Assembly: GCF_900240315.1 (NCBI RefSeq)
Contig: NZ_OEPZ01000001.1
Coordinates: 124,001-188,000, forward strand
Direction: 5' to 3'
Length of the DNA stretch: 64,000 nucleotides
From: Dorea phocaeensis
Lineage (GTDB): Bacteria > Bacillota > Clostridia > Lachnospirales > Lachnospiraceae
Shown here piece after piece: positions 54,006 to 63,049 of this stretch. Position 1 is the first letter of the stretch, and the number at the start of each line of letters is the position of its first letter. The position numbers and the translations under genes were made by a program. Under the pieces are notes generated by a model. That model saw nothing but the letters and a program-made list of their open reading frames with translations. It had not been told where the DNA came from and searched no databases.

Positions 54006-55679
54006 ATGCAGTTGACAGGAGCAGAGATTGTAATTGAATGCCTGAAAGAACAGGGCGTTGATACGGTATTTGGTTATCCGGGCGGAGCGATATTGAATGT
54101 GTACGATGAGTTGTATAAGCACAGTGATGAGATTACACATATTCTGACATCCCATGAACAGGGAGCAGCCCATGCGGCTGATGGATATGCAAGGGCTACC
54201 GGAAAGGTTGGCGTATGTTTTGCTACCAGCGGACCGGGAGCTACGAACCTGGTAACAGGAATTGCCACTGCGTGTATGGATTCCATTCCGATTGTGGCGA
54301 TTACCTGTAATGTGGGAGTATCACTGCTTGGAAGAGACAGTTTTCAGGAAATAGATATTGCTGGTATTACAATGCCGATCACCAAGCATAATTTTATCGT
54401 AAAGGATGTAAAAGATCTGGCAGATACCATCAGAAAGGCATTCGTAATTGCGAGAAAAGGAAGACCGGGACCGGTGCTGATCGATATTCCGAAAGACGTA
54501 ACCGCCAATAAAACGGAGTATCAGAAAGTACAGATCCAGGAATGGGAACCATCTTTAGAGATCTGTGAGTCAGATATTGACGCAGCTTTGAAGATGATTG
54601 CAGAAGCGAAACGTCCATATATTTTCGTGGGCGGCGGCGCAGTGCTTTCAGGCGCCAGCAGTGAGCTTTATGAATTTGTAAAGAAGGTGGATGCGCCGGT
54701 TACAGATTCCCTTATGGGAAAAGGTGCATTCCCTGGAACCGATCCACTTTACACAGGAATGCTGGGAATGCATGGAACCAAGACTTCCAACTATGGAGTC
54801 AGTGAATGTGATCTTCTGGTGGTAGTTGGCGCAAGATTCAGCGACCGTGTTACAGGAAATGCGAAGAAATTTGCGAAGAATGCAAAGATTCTTCAGATTG
54901 ATATCGATGCGGCGGAGATGAATAAAAATGTGCTGATTACAGAAGGCGTAGTCGGCGATATAAGAGTGGTACTTCGTGCATTGAATGAACGCCTGGAACA
55001 GCAGGATCACCATGAGTGGATTGAAAAGATCATGGAGTATAAAAATCGTTATCCACTGACTTATCACCCAGAGATTCTGACAGGACCTTATATTGTGGAA
55101 GAGATTTATCGTCAGACCAAGGGAGATGCCCTGATTGTGACGGAAGTAGGACAGCATCAGATGTGGGCGGCACAATATTATCAGTATACGAAGCCGAGAA
55201 CATTCTTAACGTCCGGAGGCCTTGGAACTATGGGATACGGTCTTGGAGCTTCTTTGGGGGCAAAGGTTGGATGTCCGCAGAAGACGGTAATTAATATTGC
55301 AGGAGACGGATGCTTCCGTATGAATATGAACGAAATTGCAACAGCAGTTCGTCATCAGATTCCGATCATTCAGGTAGTGGTGAACAATCATGTGCTCGGA
55401 ATGGTGCGCCAGTGGCAGAACCTCTTCTATGAGAAGCGGTATTCGGCAACGGTACTCAATGATGCAGTGGACTTTGTAAAACTTGCAGAAGCCATGGGAG
55501 CGGTAGGAATCCGTGTAACAACGAAAGAAGAGTTTGCAGAGCGGTTTGCAGAGGCATTAACCCTTGGAAAGCCTGTTGTACTGGACTGCCAGATTGACTG
55601 TGACGATAAAGTGTGGCCGATGGTGGCTCCGGGAGCAGCGATTAGTGAAGCCTTTGACGAAGGCGATATGCAAAAATAG
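54006..55679 (+). CDS. ilvB: Acetolactate synthase large subunit
   Basis: 557 residues. ThDP-dependent first common step of branched-chain amino-acid synthesis. The catalytic Glu is in TSHEQGAAHAADGYARATGK, and the ThDP-Mg motif runs from GDGCFRMNMNEIATA to VVVNNH; the FAD-binding middle domain is present, supporting the biosynthetic form. No ilvN (regulatory subunit) gene follows; serC does, 40 nt later. The partner subunit is therefore encoded elsewhere or absent. Confidence 0.96.
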   Translation: MQLTGAEIVIECLKEQGVDTVFGYPGGAILNVYDELYKHSDEITHILTSHEQGAAHAADGYARATGKVGVCFATSGPGATNLVTGIATACMDSIPIVAITCNVGVSLLGRDSFQEIDIAGITMPITKHNFIVKDVKDLADTIRKAFVIARKGRPGPVLIDIPKDVTANKTEYQKVQIQEWEPSLEICESDIDAALKMIAEAKRPYIFVGGGAVLSGASSELYEFVKKVDAPVTDSLMGKGAFPGTDPLYTGMLGMHGTKTSNYGVSECDLLVVVGARFSDRVTGNAKKFAKNAKILQIDIDAAEMNKNVLITEGVVGDIRVVLRALNERLEQQDHHEWIEKIMEYKNRYPLTYHPEILTGPYIVEEIYRQTKGDALIVTEVGQHQMWAAQYYQYTKPRTFLTSGGLGTMGYGLGASLGAKVGCPQKTVINIAGDGCFRMNMNEIATAVRHQIPIIQVVVNNHVLGMVRQWQNLFYEKRYSATVLNDAVDFVKLAEAMGAVGIRVTTKEEFAERFAEALTLGKPVVLDCQIDCDDKVWPMVAPGAAISEAFDEGDMQK

Positions 55680-55719
55680 CAGACTAGAATATAGAACATA
55701 AAAAAATGGAGGAATGACA

Positions 55720-56811
55720 ATGAACAGAGTGTATAATTTTTCAGCGGGTCCGGCAGTATTGCCGGAAGAGGTATTAAGAGAAGCGGCAGCAGAGATGCTT
55801 GATTATGAAGGAACCGGAATGTCCGTTATGGAAATGAGTCACCGATCATCGGCATTCCAGAAGATTATAGATACAGCCGAGCAGGATCTTCGAGATCTGA
55901 TGGCAATTCCGGACAATTACAAGGTGTTGTTTCTGCAGGGCGGAGCTTCTCAGCAGTTTGCGGCTATTCCAATGAATCTGATGAAAAATAAAGTGGCAGA
56001 TTATATTGTGACCGGACAATGGGCGAAGAAGGCAAGCCAGGAGGCAATGAAATACGGTAAGGTGAATATTGTGGCATCTTCTGCAGATCAGACGTTTTCC
56101 TATATTCCGGATTGTTCGGATCTTCCGATTTCCGAGGATGCAGACTATGTCTATATCTGTGAAAATAATACAATTTATGGAACCAAATTCCATGAACTTC
56201 CGAATACCAAAGGCAAGACATTGGTAGCAGATGTTTCATCCTGTTTTTTGTCTGAGCCTGCGGATGTGACAAAGTACGGACTGATTTATGGCGGCGTACA
56301 GAAGAATATTGGTCCAGCTGGTGTTGTGATCGTGATTATCAGGGAAGATCTGATTACGGATGATGTACTTGACGGAACACCGACCATGCTGAAGTATAAA
56401 ACCCACGCAGATGCGGGATCGCTTTATAATACGCCTCCTGCATACGGAATTTATATCTGCGGCAAGGTATTTCAGTGGCTGAAAAAGCAGGGCGGTCTTG
56501 CAGCAATGAAAGAACACAATGAGAAGAAGGCGAAGATCCTTTATGATTATCTGGATCAGAGCCGTCTCTTCAAGGGAACGGTAGAGAAGAAAGATCGTTC
56601 TTTGATGAATGTTCCATTTGTAACGGGAGATGCTGATTTGGATGCGAAATTTGTCAAGGAGGCAAAGGCAGCAGGACTTGAGAATCTGAAAGGTCACAGA
56701 AGTGTGGGTGGAATGCGCGCAAGCATCTACAATGCAATGCCAATAGAAGGGGTAGAAGCATTGGTAGCATTTATGAAGAAGTTTGAAGAGGAGAATGAAT
56801 TACATGTATAG
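55720..56811 (+). CDS. serC: Phosphoserine aminotransferase
   Basis: 363 residues. PLP enzyme converting 3-phosphohydroxypyruvate to phosphoserine. YNFSAGPAVLPEEVL is the diagnostic start; GGVQKNIGPAGVVIVI carries the PLP lysine, and HRSVGGMRASIYNA is the conserved end. Start: ATG at 55720 with GGAGG 7 nt upstream; the ATG at 55714 is too close to it. It overlaps serA by 8 nt, the usual serCA coupling. Confidence 0.96.
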   Translation: MNRVYNFSAGPAVLPEEVLREAAAEMLDYEGTGMSVMEMSHRSSAFQKIIDTAEQDLRDLMAIPDNYKVLFLQGGASQQFAAIPMNLMKNKVADYIVTGQWAKKASQEAMKYGKVNIVASSADQTFSYIPDCSDLPISEDADYVYICENNTIYGTKFHELPNTKGKTLVADVSSCFLSEPADVTKYGLIYGGVQKNIGPAGVVIVIIREDLITDDVLDGTPTMLKYKTHADAGSLYNTPPAYGIYICGKVFQWLKKQGGLAAMKEHNEKKAKILYDYLDQSRLFKGTVEKKDRSLMNVPFVTGDADLDAKFVKEAKAAGLENLKGHRSVGGMRASIYNAMPIEGVEALVAFMKKFEEENELHV

Positions 56812-57967
56812 ATATCACTGTTTAAATCCGATCTCAGACATCGGAATGAATGAATTGACGGAAGAATATGTAGCGGCTGGAAAGCCGGAGGAAGCGGATG
56901 CCATCTTGGTTCGGAGTGCATCCATGCATGAGATGGAATTTTCAAAAGAATTAAAAGCGATTGCAAGAGCAGGAGCGGGAGTCAATAATATTCCGTTAGA
57001 ACGCTGCGCCGAAGAAGGAATCGTAGTGTTCAATACGCCAGGCGCCAATGCCAACGGTGTGAAAGAACTGGTAATCGCCGGACTTCTTTTGGCATCCCGT
57101 GATATTATCGGCGGAATTAACTGGGTACAGGAAAACGAAGAGGATGGAAATATTGCAAAGGATGCAGAGAAGGCAAAGAAAGCTTTTGCCGGTTGTGAGA
57201 TTGAAGGAAAGAAGCTTGGGGTAATTGGACTTGGCGCCATCGGTGTGCTGGTAGCGAATGCAGCAGCCAACCTGGGAATGGATGTATATGGATACGATCC
57301 CTATGTCTCTGTAGATTCTGCATGGAGATTGTCCCGCAGTATTCATCATGCGAAGACGGTAGATGAACTTTATCAGGAATGTGATTACATTACCATCCAT
57401 GTTCCGGCTCTTGAAAGCACTAAGGGAATGATCGATTGTGATGCTTTAGGGTTGATGAAGAAGGGTGTTGTGGTACTTAACTTTGCACGGGATGTACTGG
57501 TAGATGAAGAGGCAATGATTGATGCGATGGTATCCGGACAGGTGAAGCACTATGTGACGGATTTCCCGACACCGGTGATTGCAGGAGTAAAGGGCACCAT
57601 TGTAATTCCTCATTTGGGAGCGTCCACGGCAGAGTCAGAGGATAATTGTGCGAAGATGGCGGCAAAGGAGCTTCGGAATTATCTGGAGAATGGAAATATT
57701 AAGAATTCCGTTAATTATCCAGACTCCGATATGGGACTTCGAGGAGATCATACCAGAATTTTGCTTCTTCATCACAATATTCCAAATATGCTGGGGCAGT
57801 TTACCAAAATTCTTGCGAAAGATAATATCAATATCGCAGATCTTTCCAATAAGAGCAAAGGCGGTTATGCATATACAATGATCGATATTGATACGCCAAT
57901 GCCGGACAGCGTAGTGGATGAGTTGAAGGCTGTAGGAGACGTGCTGAGGGTGCGTGTGTTAAGATAA
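56804..57967 (+). CDS. serA: D-3-phosphoglycerate dehydrogenase
   Basis: 387 residues. First step of serine synthesis: NAD+-dependent oxidation of 3-phosphoglycerate. The nucleotide site is GVIGLGAIGVLVANAAANLG; the catalytic His is in VIPHLGAST. The C-terminal part (from about HNIPNMLGQFTKILAKD) is an ACT domain, allowing feedback control by serine, while the intervening domain of long SerA forms is absent. Serine also feeds glycine, the substrate of the glycine reductase encoded elsewhere in this window. A terminator follows. Confidence 0.95.
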   Translation: MYRYHCLNPISDIGMNELTEEYVAAGKPEEADAILVRSASMHEMEFSKELKAIARAGAGVNNIPLERCAEEGIVVFNTPGANANGVKELVIAGLLLASRDIIGGINWVQENEEDGNIAKDAEKAKKAFAGCEIEGKKLGVIGLGAIGVLVANAAANLGMDVYGYDPYVSVDSAWRLSRSIHHAKTVDELYQECDYITIHVPALESTKGMIDCDALGLMKKGVVVLNFARDVLVDEEAMIDAMVSGQVKHYVTDFPTPVIAGVKGTIVIPHLGASTAESEDNCAKMAAKELRNYLENGNIKNSVNYPDSDMGLRGDHTRILLLHHNIPNMLGQFTKILAKDNINIADLSNKSKGGYAYTMIDIDTPMPDSVVDELKAVGDVLRVRVLR

Positions 57968-57987
57968 AAAAACGTTAAAAAATACAC

Positions 57988-58018
57988 AAAAAACAGGGGT
58001 AAAAACTCCTGTTTTTTT
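57988..58018 (+). terminator. Terminator after serA
   Basis: AAAAAACAGG (57988-57997) pairs with CCTGTTTTTT (58008-58017) followed by more T. Confidence 0.8.
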
Positions 58019-58103
58019 GTTAAAAAAATATCTTTACAGAACAAGAAATAAGTGTTAATTTTATAACGGAATTAAGAGATCGTTATAAAGGAAGTGAAAC
58101 AAA

Positions 58104-58178
58104 ATGAAGAAGCTTATTTCTGGAATCATGAACTACTTTGCAGAAGAGACAGCTTTGACATATTACATGAATAGATAA
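58104..58178 (+). CDS. Small ORF, 24-residue peptide, function unknown
   Basis: ATG at 58104 to TAA at 58178. The peptide starts MKKLISGIMNYF and ends LTYYMNR; it is amphipathic with aromatic residues and a central EE. AAAGGAAGTG lies about 7-9 nt upstream as a ribosome site. A promoter-like sequence precedes it, the serA terminator isolates it from the operon behind and a strong terminator follows, so it looks like a free-standing mini-gene. It is too short for common gene-calling thresholds. No homologue is recognised. Confidence 0.5.
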   Translation: MKKLISGIMNYFAEETALTYYMNR

Positions 58179-58212
58179 CTAGTTGACGGTCAGGGAAGTA
58201 AAGTAAAGTGAG

Positions 58213-58261
58213 AGAGAAAAGGAAAGCCGTTCCGGGATGGAACGGCTTTCCTTTTCTCTCT
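58213..58261. terminator. Bidirectional terminator between the small ORF and prs
   Basis: 22-nt perfect arms (58213-58234 and 58240-58261) around a GGGAT loop, with AAAAGG and CCTTTT tracts. It serves both the small ORF (plus) and prs (minus). Confidence 0.85.
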
Positions 58262-58280
58262 TTTATAAGCAGTCAATATT

Positions 58281-59459
58281 TTATAACAAGCCGGCTTTGT
58301 GCTTTTCCAGCAGACGATGAATCTTCTCTGTTGGATCCAGTACCCGCCCAATCGTAATATCATGGTTAAAGGAATCGATAATCAGTGCCAGGAACTTGCT
58401 CATATCCGCAGCGGTAAAATAGGATCTTTCATAGAATTCCGGTGGAAGATAAGTCAGGTTCGTAGTGATGACGCGATCGATATATCCCTTCTCGTAATAT
58501 TCATCAAAGATTTCAAATCCTTCTGTGAACAGACCAAAGGAAGTGCAGACGAATACCCGGTTTGCACCGCGGTCTTTGATCTGTCTTGCAACATCCAGCA
58601 TACTTTCACCGGAAGAAATCATATCGTCAACGATGATGATGTCTTTTCCTTTCACATCGTCTCCGAGGAATTCATGAGCCACAATCGGATTCTTTCCGTT
58701 TACAACGGTAGAGTAGTCGCGGCGCTTATAGAACATTCCCATGTTAACGCCAAGGACGTTAGAGAAGTATACGGCACGATGCATGGCTCCCTCGTCAGGA
58801 CTTACGATCATCAGGTGATCTTTGTCAACTTTAAGATCCGGTTCCGTGCGAAGCAGCGCTTTCATAAACTGATAAGGCGGATTAAAGTTGTCAAATCCAT
58901 GGAGCGGAATAGAGTTCTGTACTCTTGGGTCGTGGGCGTCAAAGGTCATAATATTGCTGACTCCCATATCCACCAGCTCCTGGAGCGCCAGTGCACAGTC
59001 CAAAGATTCTCTCTTGGTACGCTTGTGCTGACGGCTTTCATACAAGAATGGCATAATAACATTCACGCGATGTGCTTTTCCGTTTGCAGCGGAAATAATT
59101 CGTTTCAGATCCTGGTAGTGGTCATCAGGAGACATGCGGTTTAGATGCCCGTTTACAGTGTAGGTCAGGCTGTAGTTGCAGACGTCTACCATCACGAACA
59201 GATCTTTTCCACGGATGGATTCTCCAAGAAGACCTTTGGCTTCCCCGGAGCCAAAGCGTGGACACTGGCATTCAATGAGATAATTATCCTGTTTGTAACT
59301 TGCAAATAATGGAGAATCCAGAGATTCTTTCAGGGTATCCTGTCTGAATTTAACAATATACTTGTTAACTTTTTCTCCGAGCTCACGGCAGGAGTCGTGG
59401 GCTGCGATTTTCAGCGGCGCTGTTGGAAGCGCGGTTTCCATTAATTTTATGTTTGGCAT
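58281..59459 (-). CDS. prs: Ribose-phosphate pyrophosphokinase, long form
   Basis: 392 residues, about 75 longer than the usual 315. Makes PRPP from ribose-5-phosphate and ATP. The ATP-loop region SRQHKRTKRESLDCALAL and TFDAHDPRVQN, the flexible-loop KRR (FYKRRDY) and the PRPP-binding loop IIVDDMISSGESMLD are recognisable but diverge from the classic DDMIDTGGT. The extra length is an N-terminal extension (about 40 residues) plus insertions. AGGAG lies 5 nt before its AC-ATG. It converges on the small ORF and shares its terminator. Confidence 0.9.
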   Translation of the reverse strand: MPNIKLMETALPTAPLKIAAHDSCRELGEKVNKYIVKFRQDTLKESLDSPLFASYKQDNYLIECQCPRFGSGEAKGLLGESIRGKDLFVMVDVCNYSLTYTVNGHLNRMSPDDHYQDLKRIISAANGKAHRVNVIMPFLYESRQHKRTKRESLDCALALQELVDMGVSNIMTFDAHDPRVQNSIPLHGFDNFNPPYQFMKALLRTEPDLKVDKDHLMIVSPDEGAMHRAVYFSNVLGVNMGMFYKRRDYSTVVNGKNPIVAHEFLGDDVKGKDIIIVDDMISSGESMLDVARQIKDRGANRVFVCTSFGLFTEGFEIFDEYYEKGYIDRVITTNLTYLPPEFYERSYFTAADMSKFLALIIDSFNHDITIGRVLDPTEKIHRLLEKHKAGLL

Positions 59460-59542
59460 AGTCCTCTCCTGTGTCTTTGTATTTTTTTTATATTGTACTA
59501 TATCATTTATATCACTTTTCCTATCGGAAGGTCAACCAAAGA

Positions 59543-59603
59543 TTAGACGAATCAGCAAAGATCAGGGATAATATTGGACGAATCGGCAAAGGTAGGTTAT
59601 AAT
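59543..59603 (+). promoter_or_regulatory. Tandemly duplicated promoter for the DUF512 gene
   Basis: Two promoter copies 31 bp apart: TTAGAC (59543-59548), 18 bp, GATAAT (59567-59572); and TTGGAC (59574-59579), 18 bp, TATAAT (59598-59603). The flanking sequence (GACGAATC-GCAAAG) is also duplicated. Confidence 0.6.
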
Positions 59604-59642
59604 AATAAAATCGAATAAAATTTTAATTGGAGTAAAAAGAAC

Positions 59643-60968
59643 ATGAAACATGAGCATAGGATAAAAGAGGTTCTTCCGGGAAGTATTGCAGAAGAACTGG
59701 GAGTGGAGGCAGGAGACCTTCTGCTTGCCATTAACGATGAGGAAATTGAAGATGTCTTTGACTATCATTATTATGTCAATGATGAGGAGTTGACGGTGCT
59801 GATTCAGAAACCAGACGGTGAGGAATGGGAGCTGGAGATTGAAAAAGATTACGAAGAAGATCTGGGAATTGAATTTGAGCAGGGACTGATGGATGAATAC
59901 CGATCCTGCAGGAATAAATGTATGTTCTGCTTTATTGATCAGATGCCGGAAGGAATGCGGGAAACACTGTATTTTAAGGATGACGATTCCAGACTGTCCT
60001 TTCTTCAGGGCAACTACATCACGTTAACCAATATGAGCGATCACGATATCGAACGGATCGTACGGTATCATCTAGAGCCGATCAATATCTCGTTTCACAC
60101 CACGAATCCGGAACTTCGGTGCAAGATGCTCCATAATCGGTTTGCAGGAGATGCGCTGAAAAAAGTAGATACGCTCTACGAGGGCGGGATTCAGATGAAT
60201 GGACAGATTGTACTTTGTAAAGGAGTAAATGACGGGGAAGAGCTGGAGCGAAGCATCCGGGAACTATCCCGGTATCTGCCATATCTGCAGAGTGTCTCTG
60301 TCGTTCCAGTGGGACTTACCAAATATAGGGATGGTCTGTATCCGCTGGAGCCGTTTACCAAAGAGGATGCTAAGGAAGTGCTGCGCGTCATTCACAGCTG
60401 GCAGGAGAAACTGTATCAGGAATATGGTCTTCATTTTATTCATGCGGGAGATGAATGGTACATTCTGGCGGAAGAAGAGATGCCGGAAGAGGAGCGCTAT
60501 GACGGATATCTTCAGCTGGAAAATGGCGTTGGCATGCTGCGCCTTCTCCACAATGAATTTGAGGAAGCTTATGAGGATGCGGCTGGGGATGATATAGAAA
60601 GAAGTGTGTCGCTGGCTACCGGGTATCTTGCATATCCGTACTTGAAGAAAATGGCGGATCGTTTGAGTCAGAAATATACCAGAACCAAGATTTTGATCTA
60701 TCCGATTCGGAATGATTTCTTCGGTGAACGGATTACGGTGGCGGGATTGATTACCGGTCAGGATCTGATCCGGCAGCTTACCGGACAGGAACTTGGGACA
60801 CGCCTTCTGCTTCCATGCAGTATGTTTAGAAGTGAAGAAGAGGTATTTTTGGATGATATTACCCGTTCTGAGTTGGAAGAAGCTTTACAAGTACCGGTAG
60901 ATATTGTAAAATCAAGCGGACAAGACCTGATTGATGCGATTATTGGCACAGAAACAGGAAGGTATTAA
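59643..60968 (+). CDS. DUF512 radical-SAM protein with N-terminal PDZ-like domain
   Basis: 441 residues. The N-terminal 65 residues look like a PDZ domain (VLPGSIAEELGVEAGDLLLAIN). A radical-SAM-type cluster site follows: C89-x3-C93-x2-C96 in SCRNKCMFCFIDQMP. The C-terminal half is DUF512 (ATGYLAYPY, ITVAGLITGQDL). Function unknown. In Clostridia this gene typically sits just ahead of der, as it does here (48 nt), suggesting a link to ribosome assembly, which is inference only. It has a duplicated promoter. Confidence 0.92.
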   Translation: MKHEHRIKEVLPGSIAEELGVEAGDLLLAINDEEIEDVFDYHYYVNDEELTVLIQKPDGEEWELEIEKDYEEDLGIEFEQGLMDEYRSCRNKCMFCFIDQMPEGMRETLYFKDDDSRLSFLQGNYITLTNMSDHDIERIVRYHLEPINISFHTTNPELRCKMLHNRFAGDALKKVDTLYEGGIQMNGQIVLCKGVNDGEELERSIRELSRYLPYLQSVSVVPVGLTKYRDGLYPLEPFTKEDAKEVLRVIHSWQEKLYQEYGLHFIHAGDEWYILAEEEMPEEERYDGYLQLENGVGMLRLLHNEFEEAYEDAAGDDIERSVSLATGYLAYPYLKKMADRLSQKYTRTKILIYPIRNDFFGERITVAGLITGQDLIRQLTGQELGTRLLLPCSMFRSEEEVFLDDITRSELEEALQVPVDIVKSSGQDLIDAIIGTETGRY

Positions 60969-61015
60969 TTTTAGAAGACAGACATTTAAGAAAGCAGATA
61001 TAGGAGAACAGATAT

Positions 61016-62344
61016 ATGAGTAAACCAGTAGTAGCAATTGTAGGAAGGCCGAATGTCGGGAAATCCACACTCTTTAACGTACTGGCCGGAGAGATGATAT
61101 CCATTGTCAAGGATACTCCCGGAGTTACCAGAGACCGGATTTATGCCGATGTCAGCTGGCTGGATAAGGAATTTACATTGATTGATACGGGAGGAATTGA
61201 GCCGGAGAGCAGCGATGTGATCCTCTCTCAGATGCGGGAGCAGGCACAGATTGCCATCGATACAGCAGATGTCATTGTATTTATTACAGACGTCCGTCAG
61301 GGATTGGTGGATGCCGATTCCAAAGTTGCGGATATGCTTAGAAGATCCCAGAAACCAATCGTTCTGGTAGTAAATAAAGTAGATAATTTTGAGAAATTTA
61401 TGCCGGATGTCTATGAATTTTATAATCTGGGAATCGGGGATCCGGTTCCGGTTTCTGCGGCATCCAGACTGGGAATTGGCGATATGCTGGATGAAGTGAC
61501 CAGACATTTCCCGGAACATGCAGGAGAAGAGGAAGAAGACGATCGCCCGAGAGTTGCGATTGTCGGAAAGCCAAACGTTGGGAAATCTTCGATTATCAAT
61601 AAACTTTTGGGCGAGCAGCGCGTGATCGTCTCCGATGTGGCGGGAACCACGAGAGATGCGATCGATACCGATATTATACACAATGGAAAAGAATATGTAT
61701 TTATTGATACCGCGGGGCTTCGGAGAAAAAATAAGATCAAAGAAGAGTTGGAGCGCTACAGCATCATTCGTACCGTTACGGCAGTAGAGCGTGCGGATGT
61801 GGTTCTGATGGTAATTGACGCATCAGAGGGTATCACCGAGCAGGATGCTAAGATTGCCGGAATTGCGCATGAGCGTGGCAAGGGAATTATTATCGTTGTC
61901 AATAAGTGGGATGCCATTGAGAAGAACGATAAGACCATGAAGGAATATGAGAACGAGATTCGCCGGGTGCTGGCATTTATGCCGTATGCTGAGATCATGT
62001 ATGTCTCTGCTAAGACCGGACAGAGGCTACCAAAGCTTTATGATATGATTGATATGGTAATTGAGAACCAGACAATGCGTGTGGCGACAGGAGTGCTGAA
62101 TGAGATTATGACGGAAGCGGTAGCTATGCAGCAGCCGCCGTCAGACAAGGGAAAGCGGCTGAAGCTTTACTATATTACCCAGGTTTCTGTGAAGCCGCCG
62201 ACTTTTGTAATCTTTGTCAATGACAAGGAATTGATGCATTTTTCTTATACCAGATATTTGGAAAATAAGATCAGAGAAGCATTTGGTTTCCGGGGAACTT
62301 CGCTGAAGTTCTTTATCCGGGAAAGAAAGGAAAAGGATCGTTAA
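61016..62344 (+). CDS. der: Ribosome assembly GTPase Der (EngA)
   Basis: 442 residues. Two tandem GTPase domains, each with its own P-loop ([14 protein letters not shown] and [14 protein letters not shown]), DTGG/DTAG and NKVD/NKWD motifs, followed by a C-terminal KH-like domain. Essential for 50S subunit assembly. TAGGAG lies 11 nt before the ATG. It is followed 2 nt later by plsY, the typical der-plsY-gpsA order of Firmicutes. Confidence 0.97.
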   Translation: MSKPVVAIVGRPNVGKSTLFNVLAGEMISIVKDTPGVTRDRIYADVSWLDKEFTLIDTGGIEPESSDVILSQMREQAQIAIDTADVIVFITDVRQGLVDADSKVADMLRRSQKPIVLVVNKVDNFEKFMPDVYEFYNLGIGDPVPVSAASRLGIGDMLDEVTRHFPEHAGEEEEDDRPRVAIVGKPNVGKSSIINKLLGEQRVIVSDVAGTTRDAIDTDIIHNGKEYVFIDTAGLRRKNKIKEELERYSIIRTVTAVERADVVLMVIDASEGITEQDAKIAGIAHERGKGIIIVVNKWDAIEKNDKTMKEYENEIRRVLAFMPYAEIMYVSAKTGQRLPKLYDMIDMVIENQTMRVATGVLNEIMTEAVAMQQPPSDKGKRLKLYYITQVSVKPPTFVIFVNDKELMHFSYTRYLENKIREAFGFRGTSLKFFIRERKEKDR

Positions 62345-62346
62345 TC

Positions 62347-62997
62347 ATGGAACGTATCATATGTGTATTGATTGGATATGCATTTGGACTATTGCAGACG
62401 GGATATATTTACGGAAAGCTTCATCATATTGATATCCGCAAACTGGGAAGCGGGAATGCGGGTACGACTAATGCACTGCGAACCCTGGGGTGGAAGGCTG
62501 GACTTGTAACCTTCCTGGGAGATTGTTTTAAGTGCGTGGCAGCAGTAGTGGTGGCTACCTTGCTTTACCGGGAGTCCCATACGGAAATGCTGCCGCTTCT
62601 TGCCATGTATGCCGGGGCCGGAGCTGTGATTGGACACAACTATCCGTTCTACCTTGGATTTAAGGGAGGGAAAGGCATTGCGGCGACAGCAGGTTTGATT
62701 ATCAGTACCGTCAATATTTGGATGGTGCTGATCTGCCTCCTTGTGTTCATTGGAGTGGTAGCCGTGACTAGATACGTGTCAGTGGGATCCCTTTTAGTGG
62801 TGACTATCTACCTTGCAGAAGTTGTGATTTACGGGCAGATGGGAGGATTTGCGGTGGCACCGGAGTATTTGTGGGAGATGTACGCGATAGCGGCATTTCT
62901 GATGGTGTCGGCCTTCATAAAGCACCGGCAGAATATCAAGCGGCTGTTAAATGGCACAGAGAACAAGCTAAGTGTTGGAAAAAGAAATCATAAATAA
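62347..62997 (+). CDS. plsY: Glycerol-3-phosphate acyltransferase PlsY
   Basis: 216 residues, multi-pass membrane protein. Transfers acyl from acyl-phosphate to glycerol-3-phosphate, the first step of phospholipid synthesis. The three family motifs are visible: GSGNAGTTNALRTLG, GHNYPFYLGFKGGKGIAAT and the following VAVTRYVSVGS-like loop. It follows der almost without gap and precedes gpsA, which provides its substrate. Confidence 0.96.
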   Translation: MERIICVLIGYAFGLLQTGYIYGKLHHIDIRKLGSGNAGTTNALRTLGWKAGLVTFLGDCFKCVAAVVVATLLYRESHTEMLPLLAMYAGAGAVIGHNYPFYLGFKGGKGIAATAGLIISTVNIWMVLICLLVFIGVVAVTRYVSVGSLLVVTIYLAEVVIYGQMGGFAVAPEYLWEMYAIAAFLMVSAFIKHRQNIKRLLNGTENKLSVGKRNHK

Positions 62998-63049
62998 TAG
63001 CGAATCGTGATGGTGATTGCGAGGCGCCAGAGAAAGGAACGTGAAAACT

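Larger units (their letters stand above)
57968..58280. other. 313-bp region between serA and prs
   Basis: Contains the serA terminator (57988-58018), an AT-rich promoter-like stretch (TTTACA at 58033, TAATTT/TATAAC at 58056-58067), a 24-codon ORF (58104-58178) and a long perfect inverted repeat that ends transcription on both sides (58213-58261). Confidence 0.75.

Noticed and set aside
60986-61681. Open frame of 231 codons on the minus strand
   Set aside because: Antisense shadow of der, whose GTPase motifs are unambiguous on the plus strand.
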